64,000 nt of DNA from Betaproteobacteria bacterium (GCA_016125475.1 WGLR01000012.1:62001-126000), one strand, 5' to 3'; positions 30,186-41,017 are shown, numbered from the stretch's first letter. Notes: a model not told the origin generated them from the letters alone. Numbers and translations: made by a program.

Positions 30186-31787
30186 ATGGCAGGATTGAGC
30201 TTTTCCGACCAGAACGTGAGTCCGCCGGCGATCACGATTCCCGACGACTACAACGCCGCGCACGATCTCGTTGCCCGGAATCTGGTCGCGGGCCGTGGCG
30301 ACAAGGTCGTCTACGTCGATGACGCGGGGTCGCTCACTTACGCGGAACTCGATGCGCGCGTGAACCGGTTCGCGAACGCCCTGGGTGAACTCGGGCTCCG
30401 CATGGAAGATCGCGTCATGCTCTGCCTGCTCGACACGATCGACTTTCCGACCGCGTTTCTCGGATGCATCAAGGCCGGGGTCGTGCCCGTGCTCGCGAAC
30501 ACGCTGCTCACGACCCGCGATTACGAATACATGCTCCGCGACAGTCGCGCGCGTGCGCTGTTCGTGTCCGCTGCCCTGCTGCCGCAGTTCGATCCGCTCC
30601 TCGGCAGGCTGCCTTTCCTCGGCCAGGTCGTGGTGTCGGGTGGCGACTCTCCCGGGCATCGAACGTTCGATGAACTGCTCGCGCACCGGAACACCCGTTT
30701 CGAAGCCGCGCCGACCCGGGCGGACGACATGTGCTTCTGGGGGTATTCGTCGGGGTCCACGGGTGCGCCGAAAGGCACGGTGCACGTCCACTCGAGCCTC
30801 GTGCAGACCGCCGAGCTCTACGCACGCCCGATTCTCGGCATGCGCGAGAGCGACACGATGTTCTCGGCGGCGAAGCTGTTCTTCGCCTACGGCCTCGGCA
30901 ACTCGCTCACGTTTCCGCTCGCACTCGGTGCCACGGCGGTCCTGATGGCCGAGCGGCCCACCCCTGCGGCCGTGGCGCAGCGCCTGCGCGCACACCGGCC
31001 CACGATCTTCTGTGGCGTGCCGACCCTGTTCGCGGGGATGCTCGCGAGCCCGGACCTGCCCGCTCGAGCGGACACCGCGCTGCGGGTCGCCACGTCTGCC
31101 GGCGAAGCCCTGCCTGAAGAACTCGGGCGCCGTTTCGGCGATCACTTCGGCATCGACGTGCTGGACGGAATCGGTTCCACCGAGATGCTTCACATATTCC
31201 TCTCGAACCGTCCCGGCGACGTGCGCTACGGCACGACGGGGAAGCCGGTCCCGGGTTACGACCTGAAGCTCGTCGGCGAAAACGGGGGGGCCGTCGCGGA
31301 CGGCGAGCCGGGAGAACTCCAGATCCGGGGACCCACGAGCGCGATGTGCTACTGGAACAACCGCGCGAAGAGCCGGGAGACCTTCCTCGGGGCGTGGACA
31401 CGCAGCGGGGACAAGTACCGGCTCGATCCCGACGGCTACTACGTCTACTGCGGACGCAGCGACGACATGCTCAAGGTCGGCGGCATCTACGTCGCGCCCG
31501 CGGAGGTCGAGGCCGCACTCGTCACGCACCCTGCGGTGCTCGAGGCTGCGGTCATCGGTCGCGCAGACGGCGACGATCTCGTGAAGCCCAAGGCGTTCGT
31601 CGTGCTGAAGACCGGGCACGTCGGTGACGAGGCACTGGCCGACGCGCTCAGGCGACACGTGAAGGACCGCCTCGCGCCCTACAAGTACCCGCGCTGGATC
31701 GCGTTCGTGCCGGAACTGCCCAAGACGGCCACGGGCAAGATCCAGCGCTTCCGGCTGCGCGCGCTCGAGCAGCAGGGCAGGGACTGA
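30186..31787 (+). CDS. Benzoate-CoA ligase-family enzyme
   Basis: A 533-residue ANL-superfamily acid–CoA ligase. The P-loop SSGSTGAPKG is at 188–197. The A5 region GIGSTEMLHIFLSN is typical of the benzoate-CoA ligase family, hinge motif YVYCGRSDDMLKVGG follows, and catalytic lysine is in PKTATGKIQR near the C-terminus. It should activate an aromatic or related carboxylate with ATP and CoA. Whether the acid is benzoate, a hydroxybenzoate or anthranilate cannot be set from sequence. It follows the amidohydrolase by 73 nt. Confidence 0.88.
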   Translation: MAGLSFSDQNVSPPAITIPDDYNAAHDLVARNLVAGRGDKVVYVDDAGSLTYAELDARVNRFANALGELGLRMEDRVMLCLLDTIDFPTAFLGCIKAGVVPVLANTLLTTRDYEYMLRDSRARALFVSAALLPQFDPLLGRLPFLGQVVVSGGDSPGHRTFDELLAHRNTRFEAAPTRADDMCFWGYSSGSTGAPKGTVHVHSSLVQTAELYARPILGMRESDTMFSAAKLFFAYGLGNSLTFPLALGATAVLMAERPTPAAVAQRLRAHRPTIFCGVPTLFAGMLASPDLPARADTALRVATSAGEALPEELGRRFGDHFGIDVLDGIGSTEMLHIFLSNRPGDVRYGTTGKPVPGYDLKLVGENGGAVADGEPGELQIRGPTSAMCYWNNRAKSRETFLGAWTRSGDKYRLDPDGYYVYCGRSDDMLKVGGIYVAPAEVEAALVTHPAVLEAAVIGRADGDDLVKPKAFVVLKTGHVGDEALADALRRHVKDRLAPYKYPRWIAFVPELPKTATGKIQRFRLRALEQQGRD

Positions 31788-31807
31788 GGCACCGGACCGC
31801 ACGCCGC

Positions 31808-32632
31808 ATGGCTTTTGCACGGGTGGCGAACAGGACGATCGAGTACGAATGGTTCGGCGATGCGCGACGTGCCGGATCGATCGTGCTCCTGCACGAAGGT
31901 CTCGGGTCGGTGGCGCTCTGGCGCGACTTCCCGCGCCGGCTGGCGGCAACGACCGGGCGACGCGTGCTCGCGTACTCCCGCCAGGGGTACGGACGATCCG
32001 ATCCGCTCTCCGGACCCAGAACCGTCGACTTCATGCACGTCGAGGCGCTCGAGGTGCTTCCCCGGCTCCTCGACCGGTTGGGCGTCGTGGCACCGGTGCT
32101 GCTCGGGCACAGCGACGGCGCGTCGATCGCGCTCGTTCACGCGGGGGCGGGCATCCGGCCGGTGCGTGGCGTCGTCGTGCTCGCGCCGCACGTCTTCGTG
32201 GAGGATGTCTCGCTCGAATCCATACGCAGGGCGAAGCACGCATTCGAGACGACGGATCTCCGCGCGCGCCTCGCCCGTTACCACGACGATCCGGATTCCG
32301 CGTTCAGGGGGTGGAACGACATCTGGCTCGATCCGGCCTTCGCGGTCTGGAACATCGAGAAATTCCTGCCGGAGATCGCTTGTCCCGTGCTCGCCGTCCA
32401 GGGGACGGACGACGAGTACGGCACGATGGAACAGATCGACCGCATCGGGCGCCAGTGCCGTGACGCGCGGCTCCTGAAACTCGAACGCTGCGGCCATTCC
32501 CCGCACAGGGACCGTCCCGACACCGTGCTCGAGGCCGTCCGGGAATTCGTGGGCGGGCTCGACCGGGAAGTCGAACCGGTTCGTCGGGGGTTCGTCTGCG
32601 GTGACCCGCCGGACGACCACGACGGGCTCTGA
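31808..32632 (+). CDS. Alpha/beta hydrolase
   Basis: A 274-residue soluble alpha/beta hydrolase. HEGLGSVALW is the oxyanion region, LGHSDGAS holds nucleophile Ser102, an acidic residue lies in VQGTDDEYGT and the catalytic histidine in CGHSPHRDRP. It starts 20 nt after the CoA ligase stop, so it is very likely in the same transcript. Genes of this type often sit beside benzoate-CoA ligases and may act as thioesterase or ester hydrolase; its substrate here is unproven. Confidence 0.86.
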   Translation: MAFARVANRTIEYEWFGDARRAGSIVLLHEGLGSVALWRDFPRRLAATTGRRVLAYSRQGYGRSDPLSGPRTVDFMHVEALEVLPRLLDRLGVVAPVLLGHSDGASIALVHAGAGIRPVRGVVVLAPHVFVEDVSLESIRRAKHAFETTDLRARLARYHDDPDSAFRGWNDIWLDPAFAVWNIEKFLPEIACPVLAVQGTDDEYGTMEQIDRIGRQCRDARLLKLERCGHSPHRDRPDTVLEAVREFVGGLDREVEPVRRGFVCGDPPDDHDGL

Positions 32633-32882
32633 GGGATCCGTCCGAACGTCCCGCTGCGACGAGGTTGATTCTGACCCGCCCGCGTGAAACGTGAGCCGGC
32701 CCGTCAGAGCCTTGTCGGTGGCGGCGCGGGGGACGTCAGCGCGAACCTCGCGCCCCTCGGGCCGAAAGCCTGACGCAGGTCGAGCGTCGGCGAGAAAGGC
32801 GCGCCGGATCCCGTCCGGGCTGCGGCGTGAAGGAAATCGCTCCGCCGCCTCGGCCACCGCGCACAACGCGGGTCCGGACGGT

Positions 32883-35735
32883 TCAGTCTTCCGGCAACGG
32901 ACAGGTGCAGGCCACGTGACGGTCGCCGTAGACGTTGTCGACGCGTGCGACGGGCGACCAGTACTTCCGGTGCCTGAGTTCCGCCAGCGGAAACGCCGCT
33001 TGCTCGCGCCCGTAGGGGTGCGTCCAGTCGTCCGCGAGGCAGGCTTCGGCCGTGTGCGGCGCATTGACCAGGGGATTGTCGTCGCGGGGAAGCTTTCCGT
33101 CCTCCACGAGGCGGATCTCCTCGCGGATCGCGATCATCGCGTCGCAGAACCGGTCCAGTTCGGCGCGGGCCTCGCTTTCGGTGGGTTCGACCATCAGCGT
33201 TCCCGGGACGGGGAAACTCATCGTCGGTGCGTGAAAGCCGTAGTCGATCAGCCGCTTCGCGACATCCTCGTTCGTGATGCCGGTGGCTTCCTTCACCGGA
33301 CGCAGGTCGAGGATGCACTCGTGTGCGACGAGACCTTCGTGTCCGCTGTACAGGACCGGGAAATGCGGGGCGAGGCGCTTCGCGACGTAGTTCGCATTCA
33401 GGATCGCCACCTGGGTCGCCCGCAGCAGACCGCGCGTACCCATCAGCGTGACATAGGCCCACGAGATCGGAAGAATTCCTGCGGACCCGAGCGGCGCCGC
33501 GCTCACGGGACCGACGGCGTTGTCCGTGCGCAGCGGATGTCCGGGCAGGAAAGGTGCGAGATGTGCGCGCACGCCGATGGGCCCTACTCCCGGCCCGCCA
33601 CCGCCGTGCGGAATGCAGAAGGTCTTGTGCAGATTCAGGTGCGAGACATCGGCGCCGAACCTGCCGGGCTTCGCGACACCGACCAGTGCGTTGAGGTTCG
33701 CGCCGTCGAGGTAGACCTGTCCGCCACACTGGTGCACGACGTCGCAGATCTCGCGGATCGCGTCCTCGAAGACGCCGTGCGTGGACGGATAGGTGACCAT
33801 GAGCGCGGCGAGCCTGTCGCGATGGGCGGTCGCCTTCCCGCGCAGGTCCGTGAGGTCCACGTTGCCTCGTTCGTCACAGGACACCGTGACGACCTCCATG
33901 CCCGCCATGTGTGCGGACGCCGGGTTGGTTCCGTGTGCGGACGCCGGGATGAGACAGATGTCGCGCCGCGCGTCGCCCCGTGACCGGTGATACGCACGAA
34001 TCGCGAGCAGGCCCGCGTATTCGCCCTGTGCACCGGAGTTGGGCTGGAGGCTGAACGCGTCGTAGCCGGTGATCTCGCAGAGCGCCCGGGAGAGTTCGTC
34101 ACACAGGCGTGCGTAGCCCGCCGTCTGGTCGGACGGCGCGAACGGGTGAAGGCCCGAGAACTCGTCCCAGGTGATCGGCACCATCTCGGTTGTCGCGTTC
34201 AGCTTCATCGTGCACGAGCCGAGCGGAATCATCGTGCGGTCGAGCGCGAGATCCCTGTCCGAGAGGCGGCGGAGGTAGCGCAGCATCTCGGTTTCCGACC
34301 GGATGGTCAGGAACACCGGGTGCGCGAGGCACGGCGAGTGCCTGCGAAGGTGCTCCGGAATCGATGCTTCGTCGTCCGCGGTCGGGGCGCGCGCCGCGGG
34401 CTCGTGCCCGCCGCGCATGACGGCGAGCAGCCGCTCGACGTCCTCGATCGCGTGCGATTCGTCGAATGTCGCTCCGATCAGTCCGTTCGCGCCGAAGTCG
34501 CGAAGGTTCATGCCGGCATCCCGCGTGGCGGCCAGCACCCGGTCCCGGTCGTCCGCGGCGTCGAACGTGACGGTGTCGAAGAACGAGCCCGTCACCACGC
34601 GCATGCCGAGACTGCGTGCGCCGGACGCGAACCGCCTGGCCAGCCGGTTGACGTGAGTCGCGATGCGACGCAGTCCCTCGGGGCCGTGGTAGACCGCGTA
34701 CATGGCGGCGATCACGGCGAGCAGGACCTGCGCCGTGCAGATGTTCGAGGTGGCCTTTTCACGACGGATGTGCTGCTCGCGCGTCTGCAGCGCGAGCCGG
34801 AGCGCCGTCCTGCCGCCCGCGTCGACGGAAACGCCCACGAGGCGTCCGGGAAGCTGCCGCTTCAGCGCGTCGCCGCACGCGATGAAGGCCGCGTGGGGGC
34901 CGCCGAATCCCATGGGCACGCCGAATCTCTGCGCGGACCCGACGACGATGTCGGCGCCCTGTTCGCCCGGCGGGCGCAGCAGCGCGAGCGAGAGTATGTC
35001 CGTCGCGACGATGAACAGCGCCTTGCGGCCGCGGGCGGCCTCGGTCAGGGGGCGCAGGTCGCGGATCTCGCCCGTCGTGCCGGGGTACTGCGCGAGCACG
35101 CCGAAACACGCCTCGTGCGACGGCAGAAGGTCTTCCAGCGCGCCCACGTGCACCTCGATGCCGATCGGTTCGGCGCGCGTGCGCACGACCGCGATCGTCT
35201 GCGGGTGGCAGTCGGACGAAACCAGGAACACCGGGCTCTTCGTCCGGGCGTTCCGATGCGCGAGCGCCATGGCTTCCGCTGCCGCCGTGGCTTCGTCGAG
35301 CAGCGAAGCGTTCGCGACGGTCATGCCGGACAGTTCGCAGATCATGGTCTGGAACACGAGCAGCGCCTCGAGCCGGCCCTGCGAGATTTCGGGCTGATAG
35401 GGCGTGTACGCCGTGTACCAGGCAGGGTTCTCCAGCACGTTGCGCTGGATGACGGGCGGGGTGAGCGTGCCGTGGTAACCCTGCCCGATGAAGTTCCGCG
35501 CGAGCACGTTCGCTCGCGAGATGTCACGTGCCCTCGCCAGAACCTTCGCTTCCGGCAGCGGTTCCGGCAGGGCGAGCGCACCGTCTTCGCGAATGTGCGA
35601 CGGCACGACGCGATCGACGAGATCGTCCAGCGAGGCCGCCCCCACGACGGCGAGCATGTCGGCGAGATCGCTCTCCCGCGGTCCGAGGTGACGTGCGACG
35701 AATTCGTCGCTTCCGGCGTAGTCGCGGCCCGCCAT
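32883..35735 (-). CDS. gcvP: Glycine dehydrogenase (decarboxylating), P-protein
   Basis: A 950-residue PLP enzyme, the P-protein of the glycine cleavage system. It decarboxylates glycine and passes the aminomethyl group to lipoyl-GcvH. The N- and C-terminal halves are homologous, as in the homodimeric form. The PLP lysine lies in [17 protein letters not shown] of the C-terminal half, and the family opening [17 protein letters not shown] is present. The ATG is chosen at [11 protein letters not shown], 4 nt after the gcvH stop. It is last in gcvTHP, under the glycine riboswitch. About 250 bases downstream hold no recognisable gene. Confidence 0.96.
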   Translation of the reverse strand: MAGRDYAGSDEFVARHLGPRESDLADMLAVVGAASLDDLVDRVVPSHIREDGALALPEPLPEAKVLARARDISRANVLARNFIGQGYHGTLTPPVIQRNVLENPAWYTAYTPYQPEISQGRLEALLVFQTMICELSGMTVANASLLDEATAAAEAMALAHRNARTKSPVFLVSSDCHPQTIAVVRTRAEPIGIEVHVGALEDLLPSHEACFGVLAQYPGTTGEIRDLRPLTEAARGRKALFIVATDILSLALLRPPGEQGADIVVGSAQRFGVPMGFGGPHAAFIACGDALKRQLPGRLVGVSVDAGGRTALRLALQTREQHIRREKATSNICTAQVLLAVIAAMYAVYHGPEGLRRIATHVNRLARRFASGARSLGMRVVTGSFFDTVTFDAADDRDRVLAATRDAGMNLRDFGANGLIGATFDESHAIEDVERLLAVMRGGHEPAARAPTADDEASIPEHLRRHSPCLAHPVFLTIRSETEMLRYLRRLSDRDLALDRTMIPLGSCTMKLNATTEMVPITWDEFSGLHPFAPSDQTAGYARLCDELSRALCEITGYDAFSLQPNSGAQGEYAGLLAIRAYHRSRGDARRDICLIPASAHGTNPASAHMAGMEVVTVSCDERGNVDLTDLRGKATAHRDRLAALMVTYPSTHGVFEDAIREICDVVHQCGGQVYLDGANLNALVGVAKPGRFGADVSHLNLHKTFCIPHGGGGPGVGPIGVRAHLAPFLPGHPLRTDNAVGPVSAAPLGSAGILPISWAYVTLMGTRGLLRATQVAILNANYVAKRLAPHFPVLYSGHEGLVAHECILDLRPVKEATGITNEDVAKRLIDYGFHAPTMSFPVPGTLMVEPTESEARAELDRFCDAMIAIREEIRLVEDGKLPRDDNPLVNAPHTAEACLADDWTHPYGREQAAFPLAELRHRKYWSPVARVDNVYGDRHVACTCPLPED

Positions 35736-35739
35736 CCCG

Positions 35740-36123
35740 TCACGCCTCCCCGGCGATCGCTTCGTATGCGGCGGCATCCAGCAGCGCATCCACGTCGGCC
35801 ACGTTGGCCGGACGCAGGCGGATGATCCAGGCGTCGTAGGGTTGCTCGTTGAGTCGCTGGGGTTCGGCGTCGAGCGTTTCGTTGAACGCGACGACCTCGC
35901 CAGCCACGGGTGCGTAGATGTCGGAGGCGGCCTTCACGGATTCGACGACCGCACCGGCCTCGCCGGCCGCGAGCGTCGCGCCGACCTTCGCGTCACCCAC
36001 GAACACCACGTCGCCGAGGCGGTCCTGCGCGATGTCGGTGATGCCCACGGAAATCGTGCCGTCGTCTTCCTTGCGGATCCATTCGTGCGTGTCCGTGTAC
36101 CTCAGGTTGGCGGGAATGTTCAA
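35740..36123 (-). CDS. gcvH: Glycine cleavage H-protein
   Basis: A 127-residue lipoyl carrier protein. It opens [20 protein letters not shown], and the lipoylated lysine lies in [17 protein letters not shown]. It shuttles the aminomethyl intermediate between GcvP and GcvT, then is reoxidised by lipoamide dehydrogenase, whose gene is not in the window. It is the middle gene of the operon, 61 nt after gcvT and 4 nt before gcvP. Confidence 0.96.
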   Translation of the reverse strand: MNIPANLRYTDTHEWIRKEDDGTISVGITDIAQDRLGDVVFVGDAKVGATLAAGEAGAVVESVKAASDIYAPVAGEVVAFNETLDAEPQRLNEQPYDAWIIRLRPANVADVDALLDAAAYEAIAGEA

Positions 36124-36184
36124 TTGGGTTGCTCCCTGTGCATGACGATTGATGGATGAGATGCAGGTGGCCCGGACGTCGGGG

Positions 36185-37297
36185 TCAGGCGCCGCCCGTC
36201 AGTCCGCCGAGCACGGAGCTGCCGTGGCGGACGAAGGGCACCTTCGTGATGGTGGCGGCCGTCCACCGGTCGCGGACCTCCACCTCGATCGGTGTTCCCG
36301 GAGAGGGTATGTCGCCACCCGATCGCGGAATGCGCGCAAACGCGATCGAGATGCCGAGGCTCGGCGAGAACGTTCCGCTCGTGACCATCCCTTCTCCCGA
36401 CGGTGCGCGCACGCGCATGTGGCTGCGGAGCACGCCCCGCCCGTCCAGCCGGACACCGACGAGCGCGCGTGCGGGCGACGCGCTCTCGAGCGCCGCGCGC
36501 CCGACGAAGTCCCGGTCGGTCGTCCTGTCGACCGTCCAGTCGAGCGCGCTTTCCGCGGGCGTCGTCGAGCCGTCCATGTCCGCGCCGTAGAGGTTCATGC
36601 CCGCCTCGAGCCTCAGGGTGTCGCGCGCGCCGAGTCCGCAGGGCACGACGTCGGCCGCCCGCAGGGCGGTCCATAGTTCCGGGGCATCGTCGGCGGGCAG
36701 CACGATCTCGAATCCATCCTCGCCCGTGTACCCGGTTCTCGCGATCATCCCGTGCGGTGTCTCGACCGCGTGGAAGCGCGAGAGCGATGCCGTTGCCGGC
36801 TTCAGCTCCCCGCGTGCGGCCCAGAGAGATTCTCGTGCACGGGGTCCCTGGACGGCAATCATGGCGAGGTCGCGGCGCGGGGATATCTCGACCGCGAAGC
36901 GTGCGTTGCTGCAGACGCGGCGCATCCACGCGACATCGTCGTCCGCCGGCCCGGCGTTCACGACGACGCGAAAGCGCTGCGTTCCGAGGTGGTAGACGAT
37001 GAGGTCGTCGAGAACGCCGCCCGAGGGATTCAGCATGCAGCTGTAGAGCGCCTGTCCCGGGCTTGCGAGTTTCGCGACGTCGTTCGCGAGGAGGTGGCGC
37101 AGGAACTTCTGTGCGTCCTCGCCAACGACGTCGACGTTCAGCATGTGCGAGACGTCGAACATGCCTGCGTCCTGACGGACGTGACGGTGTTCCTCGAGCT
37201 GCGACCCGAAGTGCGCGGGCATTTCCCAGCCCGAGAAGTCGACCATCCGGCCTCCCCATTCGACGTGGAGGCCGTGCAGCGTGGTGTGCCTGAGCAT
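36185..37297 (-). CDS. gcvT: Glycine cleavage T-protein (aminomethyltransferase)
   Basis: A 370-residue tetrahydrofolate-dependent enzyme that releases ammonia and forms 5,10-methylene-THF. It opens [20 protein letters not shown] and has the conserved [13 protein letters not shown] segment, [11 protein letters not shown], and the [13 protein letters not shown] region binding folate. The MLRHT start fits homologues. It is the first gene of the operon; the 5-prime leader of about 460 nt contains the glycine riboswitch and terminator. Confidence 0.95.
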   Translation of the reverse strand: MLRHTTLHGLHVEWGGRMVDFSGWEMPAHFGSQLEEHRHVRQDAGMFDVSHMLNVDVVGEDAQKFLRHLLANDVAKLASPGQALYSCMLNPSGGVLDDLIVYHLGTQRFRVVVNAGPADDDVAWMRRVCSNARFAVEISPRRDLAMIAVQGPRARESLWAARGELKPATASLSRFHAVETPHGMIARTGYTGEDGFEIVLPADDAPELWTALRAADVVPCGLGARDTLRLEAGMNLYGADMDGSTTPAESALDWTVDRTTDRDFVGRAALESASPARALVGVRLDGRGVLRSHMRVRAPSGEGMVTSGTFSPSLGISIAFARIPRSGGDIPSPGTPIEVEVRDRWTAATITKVPFVRHGSSVLGGLTGGA

Positions 37298-37440
37298 TCG
37301 CGTTCTCCGGTCATCCGGTCGTCGCACCGTGGGCCATCGCGTCGTCACTGCGGATCGGGATGCCTCGATGCGGACACCGGGCAGCGTGGGCGAGCGACGC
37401 GCGTGGCTCGAATCGTGACCGGTGGGCGACCGGAACGTAA

Positions 37441-37506
37441 AGACGAAAAAGACAAAGGGGTGGACAGGGCGCGTCGTCAACGACACGCGCTGTCCACCCC
37501 TCTGTC
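37441..37506 (-). terminator. Riboswitch expression-platform terminator
   Basis: On the minus strand a 20-bp stem (37481–37500 with 37457–37476; one mismatch, one G·U) closes a TTGA loop and is followed by T-rich sequence. The stem can extend six more pairs, using 37501–37506 and 37451–37456 to reach 26 bp, ending right before TTTTTCGTCT. The extended 5-prime arm contains CAGAG, the 3-prime strand of P1 of the second glycine aptamer, so aptamer folding and full terminator are mutually exclusive. Confidence 0.8.
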
Positions 37507-37748
37507 CTTTTGCCTGAGAGTTCGACCGCACCGGGCGGCCTGCCCCTTCGGCGTCGCGTCCGGCTCGAGGCACGCGATCTCTCCAGAGTTGCCGTGGGCC
37601 CGCCGACGAGCATTCGTGCGAGTCACGCCGTGCGTGATGCGTCGAGCCTCGTCGGGGCCCGCTGCAGCGGTTCCAGGAGCCTGAGCGATTCCGGGTCGGT
37701 TACGCCTTCGGCGGCGACCCGTCATTCCGGGCCGCACTCTCCCGCTGC
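37497..37748 (-). promoter_or_regulatory. Tandem glycine riboswitch
   Basis: Two glycine aptamers lie in the gcvT leader. Aptamer 1 (37664–37748) is closed by GCAGCGG/CCGCTGC. Aptamer 2 (about 37497–37590) is closed by CTCTG/CAGAG. Each has the conserved core on the minus strand: GGAGAG-type entry, GCCGAAGG (37705–37712; 37545–37552) and CTCAGGC (37679–37685; 37512–37518). Aptamer 2 ends with CAGGCAAAAGGACAGAGG. Together with the downstream terminator this should be an ON switch that allows gcvTHP expression when glycine is high. Confidence 0.92.
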
Positions 37749-37763
37749 AACCAAGCAGTCGGC

Positions 37764-37792
37764 AGGATACGCGTTTTGACTGGCCGTGAAAA
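37764..37792 (-). promoter_or_regulatory. Sigma-70 promoter of gcvTHP
   Basis: On the minus strand TTTTCA (37787–37792) and TATCCT (37764–37769) are separated by 17 nt, each matching the consensus at four of six positions. The start would be near 37757, about nine bases before the first aptamer stem. It lies 15 nt past the hemH stop. Confidence 0.6.
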
Positions 37793-37807
37793 CGGCGGGT
37801 CACGTCT

Positions 37808-38908
37808 CTACCGCTTCGCGCCGAGTGCCAGCGCCTCCGCGCGCGACCTTTCCGCATCACGCCGCGCAGCCGCCTCGTCCCACTGCGGCGTGCTCCAGCC
37901 CTGCAGGTTCTCGACGACGAGGGCGCAGAGCGCCCGGATCCATTCGTCGCGTTCGTTCAGACACGGGATGTAGTTGAAGGTCTTTCCGCCCGCATTCAGG
38001 AAGGTCGACTTGTTCTCCATCGCGATCTCCTCGAGCGTCTCGAGACAGTCGGACACGAAGCCGGGGCACATCACGTCGACGGACTCGACGCCCTTCCTTC
38101 CGAGTTGCTCGAGCGTGGGCTGCGTGTAGGGCTGCAGCCACTCCGCGCGACCGAATCGTGACTGGAAGGTGAGGACCCAGTCGTCCGGCCCGAGCCGGAG
38201 GGCTTCCGCGAGCAGACGGCCGGTCTTGCGGCACTCGCAGTGGTACGGGTCGCCCTTGTCGAGATGGAAGCGCGGCACGCCGTGGAAGCTCATGACGAGC
38301 TTGCGTGCGCGGCCGTTTCTGCTCCAGTGCTCGCGCACCGATGCAGCGAGCGCCTCGATGTAGCGGGGGTCGTCGTGAAAGTGCTTCACGGTGCGCAGCG
38401 CCGGTGCGTTGCGCATGGTGGAGATCGCGCGAAAGACCGCGTCGAACGTGCTCGCGGTGGTGCTCGCCGCGTACTGGGGGTACAGCGGCACGACGAGGAT
38501 GCGGTCGCACCCCGCCTCCCTGAGGCGGTGGAGTGCATCCGCGATGGAGGGTGTGCCGTAGCGCATGGCGGGCTCGACGGCGAGAGGGGAGCGAAGCATC
38601 GAGGCGAGGTAGCCGCGCACGAGTTTCGCCTGTCGCTCGGTGTGCACCTTGAGCGGCGAGCCTTCCTTCGTCCAGATGGTCGCGTACTTGGCGGCGGACT
38701 TCTTCGGGCGCGTGTTCAGGATGATGCCGTTCAGGATCAGCCACCACACGGGGCGCGGGATCTCCACGACGCGCGGGTCCCAGAGGAACTCCTTGAGGTA
38801 GCGCCGGAGCGCCGGGGCCGTGGCCGCGTCCGGCGTGCCGAGGTTCGTGAGGAGGATGCCGACCTTGGGAACGGATCCGTGGGTGTATTCGGGCTCTGTG
38901 CGATACAT
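37808..38908 (-). CDS. hemH: Ferrochelatase
   Basis: A 366-residue enzyme inserting ferrous iron into protoporphyrin IX, the last haem step. It opens [24 protein letters not shown]; the catalytic histidine lies in [17 protein letters not shown], and the product-side motif [16 protein letters not shown] has the conserved glutamate cluster. Length is typical of proteobacteria. It is downstream of hrcA on the same strand, 85 nt away, an arrangement common in betaproteobacteria. Confidence 0.95.
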   Translation of the reverse strand: MYRTEPEYTHGSVPKVGILLTNLGTPDAATAPALRRYLKEFLWDPRVVEIPRPVWWLILNGIILNTRPKKSAAKYATIWTKEGSPLKVHTERQAKLVRGYLASMLRSPLAVEPAMRYGTPSIADALHRLREAGCDRILVVPLYPQYAASTTASTFDAVFRAISTMRNAPALRTVKHFHDDPRYIEALAASVREHWSRNGRARKLVMSFHGVPRFHLDKGDPYHCECRKTGRLLAEALRLGPDDWVLTFQSRFGRAEWLQPYTQPTLEQLGRKGVESVDVMCPGFVSDCLETLEEIAMENKSTFLNAGGKTFNYIPCLNERDEWIRALCALVVENLQGWSTPQWDEAAARRDAERSRAEALALGAKR

Positions 38909-38993
38909 GGTGCTCGTTTCGAGGTTCTCTGGTTGCAGGGGCGCGTCAGCGGGGCGCGCGCGCCGGGCCTCCGGTCGATCGCGGATCTCCGCG

Positions 38994-40016
38994 TCAGGAG
39001 GACTGCGACAGTGCGCCGGACAGAAGCTTGGCGGTGACGTCGACGATCGGGATGATGCGTTCGTATGCCATGCGCGTCGGGCCGATCACGCCCACCGTGC
39101 CCACGACCTGCCCGTCGACCTCGTAGGGCGCCGTCACGACGCTGCATTCGTCCAGCGGCAGGAGGCCGGACTCGCCGCCGATGAAGATCTGGACGCCCTG
39201 CGCCCGGCTCGACAGTTCGAGGAGCTGCAGGAAGCCCGTCTTCTGCTCGAACATCTCGAAGAGCCTGCGCAGGCTGTCCATGTTCGAGGAGAGATCCTGC
39301 ACGCTGAGCAGGTGCCGCTCGCCCGACAGCACGAATTCCGACGATCTCTCCTCGATCGCCTCGGTGCCGGCCTCGAGCGCGCGCGCCATGAGCTGGGAGA
39401 TGTCGTCCTTGAGCTGGTGCAGGTCGGCCTGGAGGCGGCCGCGGACGTCCTCGAGATCCATGCCCGCGAAATTGTGGTTGATGTAGTTCGCGGCCTCGAC
39501 CAGCTGCGAGGCGGAGTAGGCCTTCTCGGTGTTGATGATGCGGTTCTGGACGTCTCCCTCGGGCGTCACGATGATGAGCAGTACACGGTTCTCGCCGAGT
39601 CTCAGGAACTCGATGTGCCGGAACGCCGCGCTGCGGTGTCGCGGCGTCATCACGACGCCCGCGAAGCGCGTGAGGTCGGAGAGGAGGTGGGACGCCATGG
39701 CCATGAGCTTCTGCGTGTTCGCCGCCTGGAACTGGCCTTCGGGCTGCGAGATCTGGACCTGCTCGAGCGGGCGCACGGTGAGCAGCGTGTCCACGAAGAG
39801 CCGGTAACCGCGGGGAGTCGGCACGCGTCCCGCGGACGTGTGGGGGCTCGCGATGTAACCCATCTCCTCGAGGTCGGCCATGATGTTGCGGATGCTCGCG
39901 GGAGAGAGGTCGAGCCCGGAGAATTTCGCGAGCGCGCGCGATCCGACGGGCTCCCCTTCGTCGATGTAGCGTTCGACGAGGGTTTTCAGAAGGATGCGTG
40001 CACGGTCGTTGATCAT
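38994..40016 (-). CDS. hrcA: Heat-inducible transcription repressor HrcA
   Basis: A 340-residue repressor of chaperone genes. The ATG at [18 protein letters not shown] fits homologues better than the TTG three codons upstream. The N-terminal winged helix includes [35 protein letters not shown] in parts. The central GAF-like domain and the [20 protein letters not shown]-terminal signature are present. It normally binds CIRCE inverted repeats; no CIRCE element is seen in this window, so its targets (groE, dnaK) lie elsewhere. Divergent from nadK. Confidence 0.95.
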   Translation of the reverse strand: MINDRARILLKTLVERYIDEGEPVGSRALAKFSGLDLSPASIRNIMADLEEMGYIASPHTSAGRVPTPRGYRLFVDTLLTVRPLEQVQISQPEGQFQAANTQKLMAMASHLLSDLTRFAGVVMTPRHRSAAFRHIEFLRLGENRVLLIIVTPEGDVQNRIINTEKAYSASQLVEAANYINHNFAGMDLEDVRGRLQADLHQLKDDISQLMARALEAGTEAIEERSSEFVLSGERHLLSVQDLSSNMDSLRRLFEMFEQKTGFLQLLELSSRAQGVQIFIGGESGLLPLDECSVVTAPYEVDGQVVGTVGVIGPTRMAYERIIPIVDVTAKLLSGALSQSS

Positions 40017-40141
40017 GGCCGACAAATTCTATACACGTTGGGGTCGGCGCGGGAGGGGGACGGTCCCGGGCGCCATCGTCCGCCGCAGACGCTGCTCCGG
40101 TGCCCCGGAACCCTGCGGAAAGTATGCTTTAATCCCGGCCG

Positions 40142-41017
40142 ATGGAGAACTTCGAAACCATTGCGCTGATCGGCAAGTACAAGAGCCCGGAGATCGCCGG
40201 CCCGCTCCTGGATCTGGCCAACTTCTTCGAACAGCGCGGCAGGACCGTCGTGGTGGATCCGCTGACGGCCGTGCACGTCGGGGAGCACCGGCGGCTCGTG
40301 CTCCCGCTGGAGGAGATCGGCCGGCAGGCGGATCTGGCGGTCGTGATCGGCGGCGACGGCACGATGCTCAACATCGCCCGCACGCTCGCGCCGTTTGACG
40401 TGGCGCTCGTCGGCGTGAACGTGGGACGGCTCGGCTTCCTGACGGACGTTTCCATCGACACCATGTTCGAGACTTTCGCGGACATGCTGGAGGGCGAATA
40501 CATCGTCGAGCCGAGGATGCTCCTGCACGCCGAGGTGCGGCGCAGCGGCGGCCGCGTCATGGACGTGGTCGCATTCAACGACGTGTCGGTCAACAAGGGC
40601 GCGGAAGGCAGCCTCATCGAACTCGAGGTCCTCGTGAACGGCCAGCACGTCTACGACCTCCGCGCCGATGGCCTGATCGTCGCGACGCCCACCGGTTCCA
40701 CGGCCTACGCCCTGTCCGCGGGCGGGCCGATCGTCCATCCCTCGCTGTCCGTCCTCTCCCTCGTGCCCGTGTGCCCGCACACGTTGTCGAACCGCCCCAT
40801 CATCGTGTCGGCGGAGTCGTCCGTCGAGGTGCTCGTGCAGAACGCCGCCGACGCGCGTGCCCACTTCGACAGTCACTCGCACTGCGAACTCAAGGAGGGC
40901 GACCGGGTCGTCGTGCGGCGCTACCCTGACAAGATCCGGCTGCTCCATCCGTCGCAGCACGACTACTACCACATGCTCCGGGAGAAACTGCACTGGAGCG
41001 AGAAGCCGGGTCGCTGA
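40142..41017 (+). CDS. nadK: NAD kinase
   Basis: A 291-residue kinase that phosphorylates NAD to NADP. Family motifs: VVIGGDGTMLNIAR with the catalytic GGDGT, GVNVGRLGFLTD, and the NE/D-like FNDVSVNKGAEG, DGLIVATPTGSTAYALSAGGPI. A TATGCT hexamer (40123–40128) 13 nt before the ATG suggests a very short leader. It is divergent from hrcA and 85 nt before recN, the usual neighbour. Confidence 0.95.
   Translation: MENFETIALIGKYKSPEIAGPLLDLANFFEQRGRTVVVDPLTAVHVGEHRRLVLPLEEIGRQADLAVVIGGDGTMLNIARTLAPFDVALVGVNVGRLGFLTDVSIDTMFETFADMLEGEYIVEPRMLLHAEVRRSGGRVMDVVAFNDVSVNKGAEGSLIELEVLVNGQHVYDLRADGLIVATPTGSTAYALSAGGPIVHPSLSVLSLVPVCPHTLSNRPIIVSAESSVEVLVQNAADARAHFDSHSHCELKEGDRVVVRRYPDKIRLLHPSQHDYYHMLREKLHWSEKPGR

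Noticed and set aside
33987..35825. Long open frame (612 codons) opposite gcvP
   Set aside because: Antisense shadow of an unmistakable gcvP; no recognisable domain and no ribosome binding site.
40017..40141. CIRCE element near hrcA
   Set aside because: No TTAGCACTC-N9-GAGTGCTAA repeat or close variant was found in the hrcA–nadK gap.
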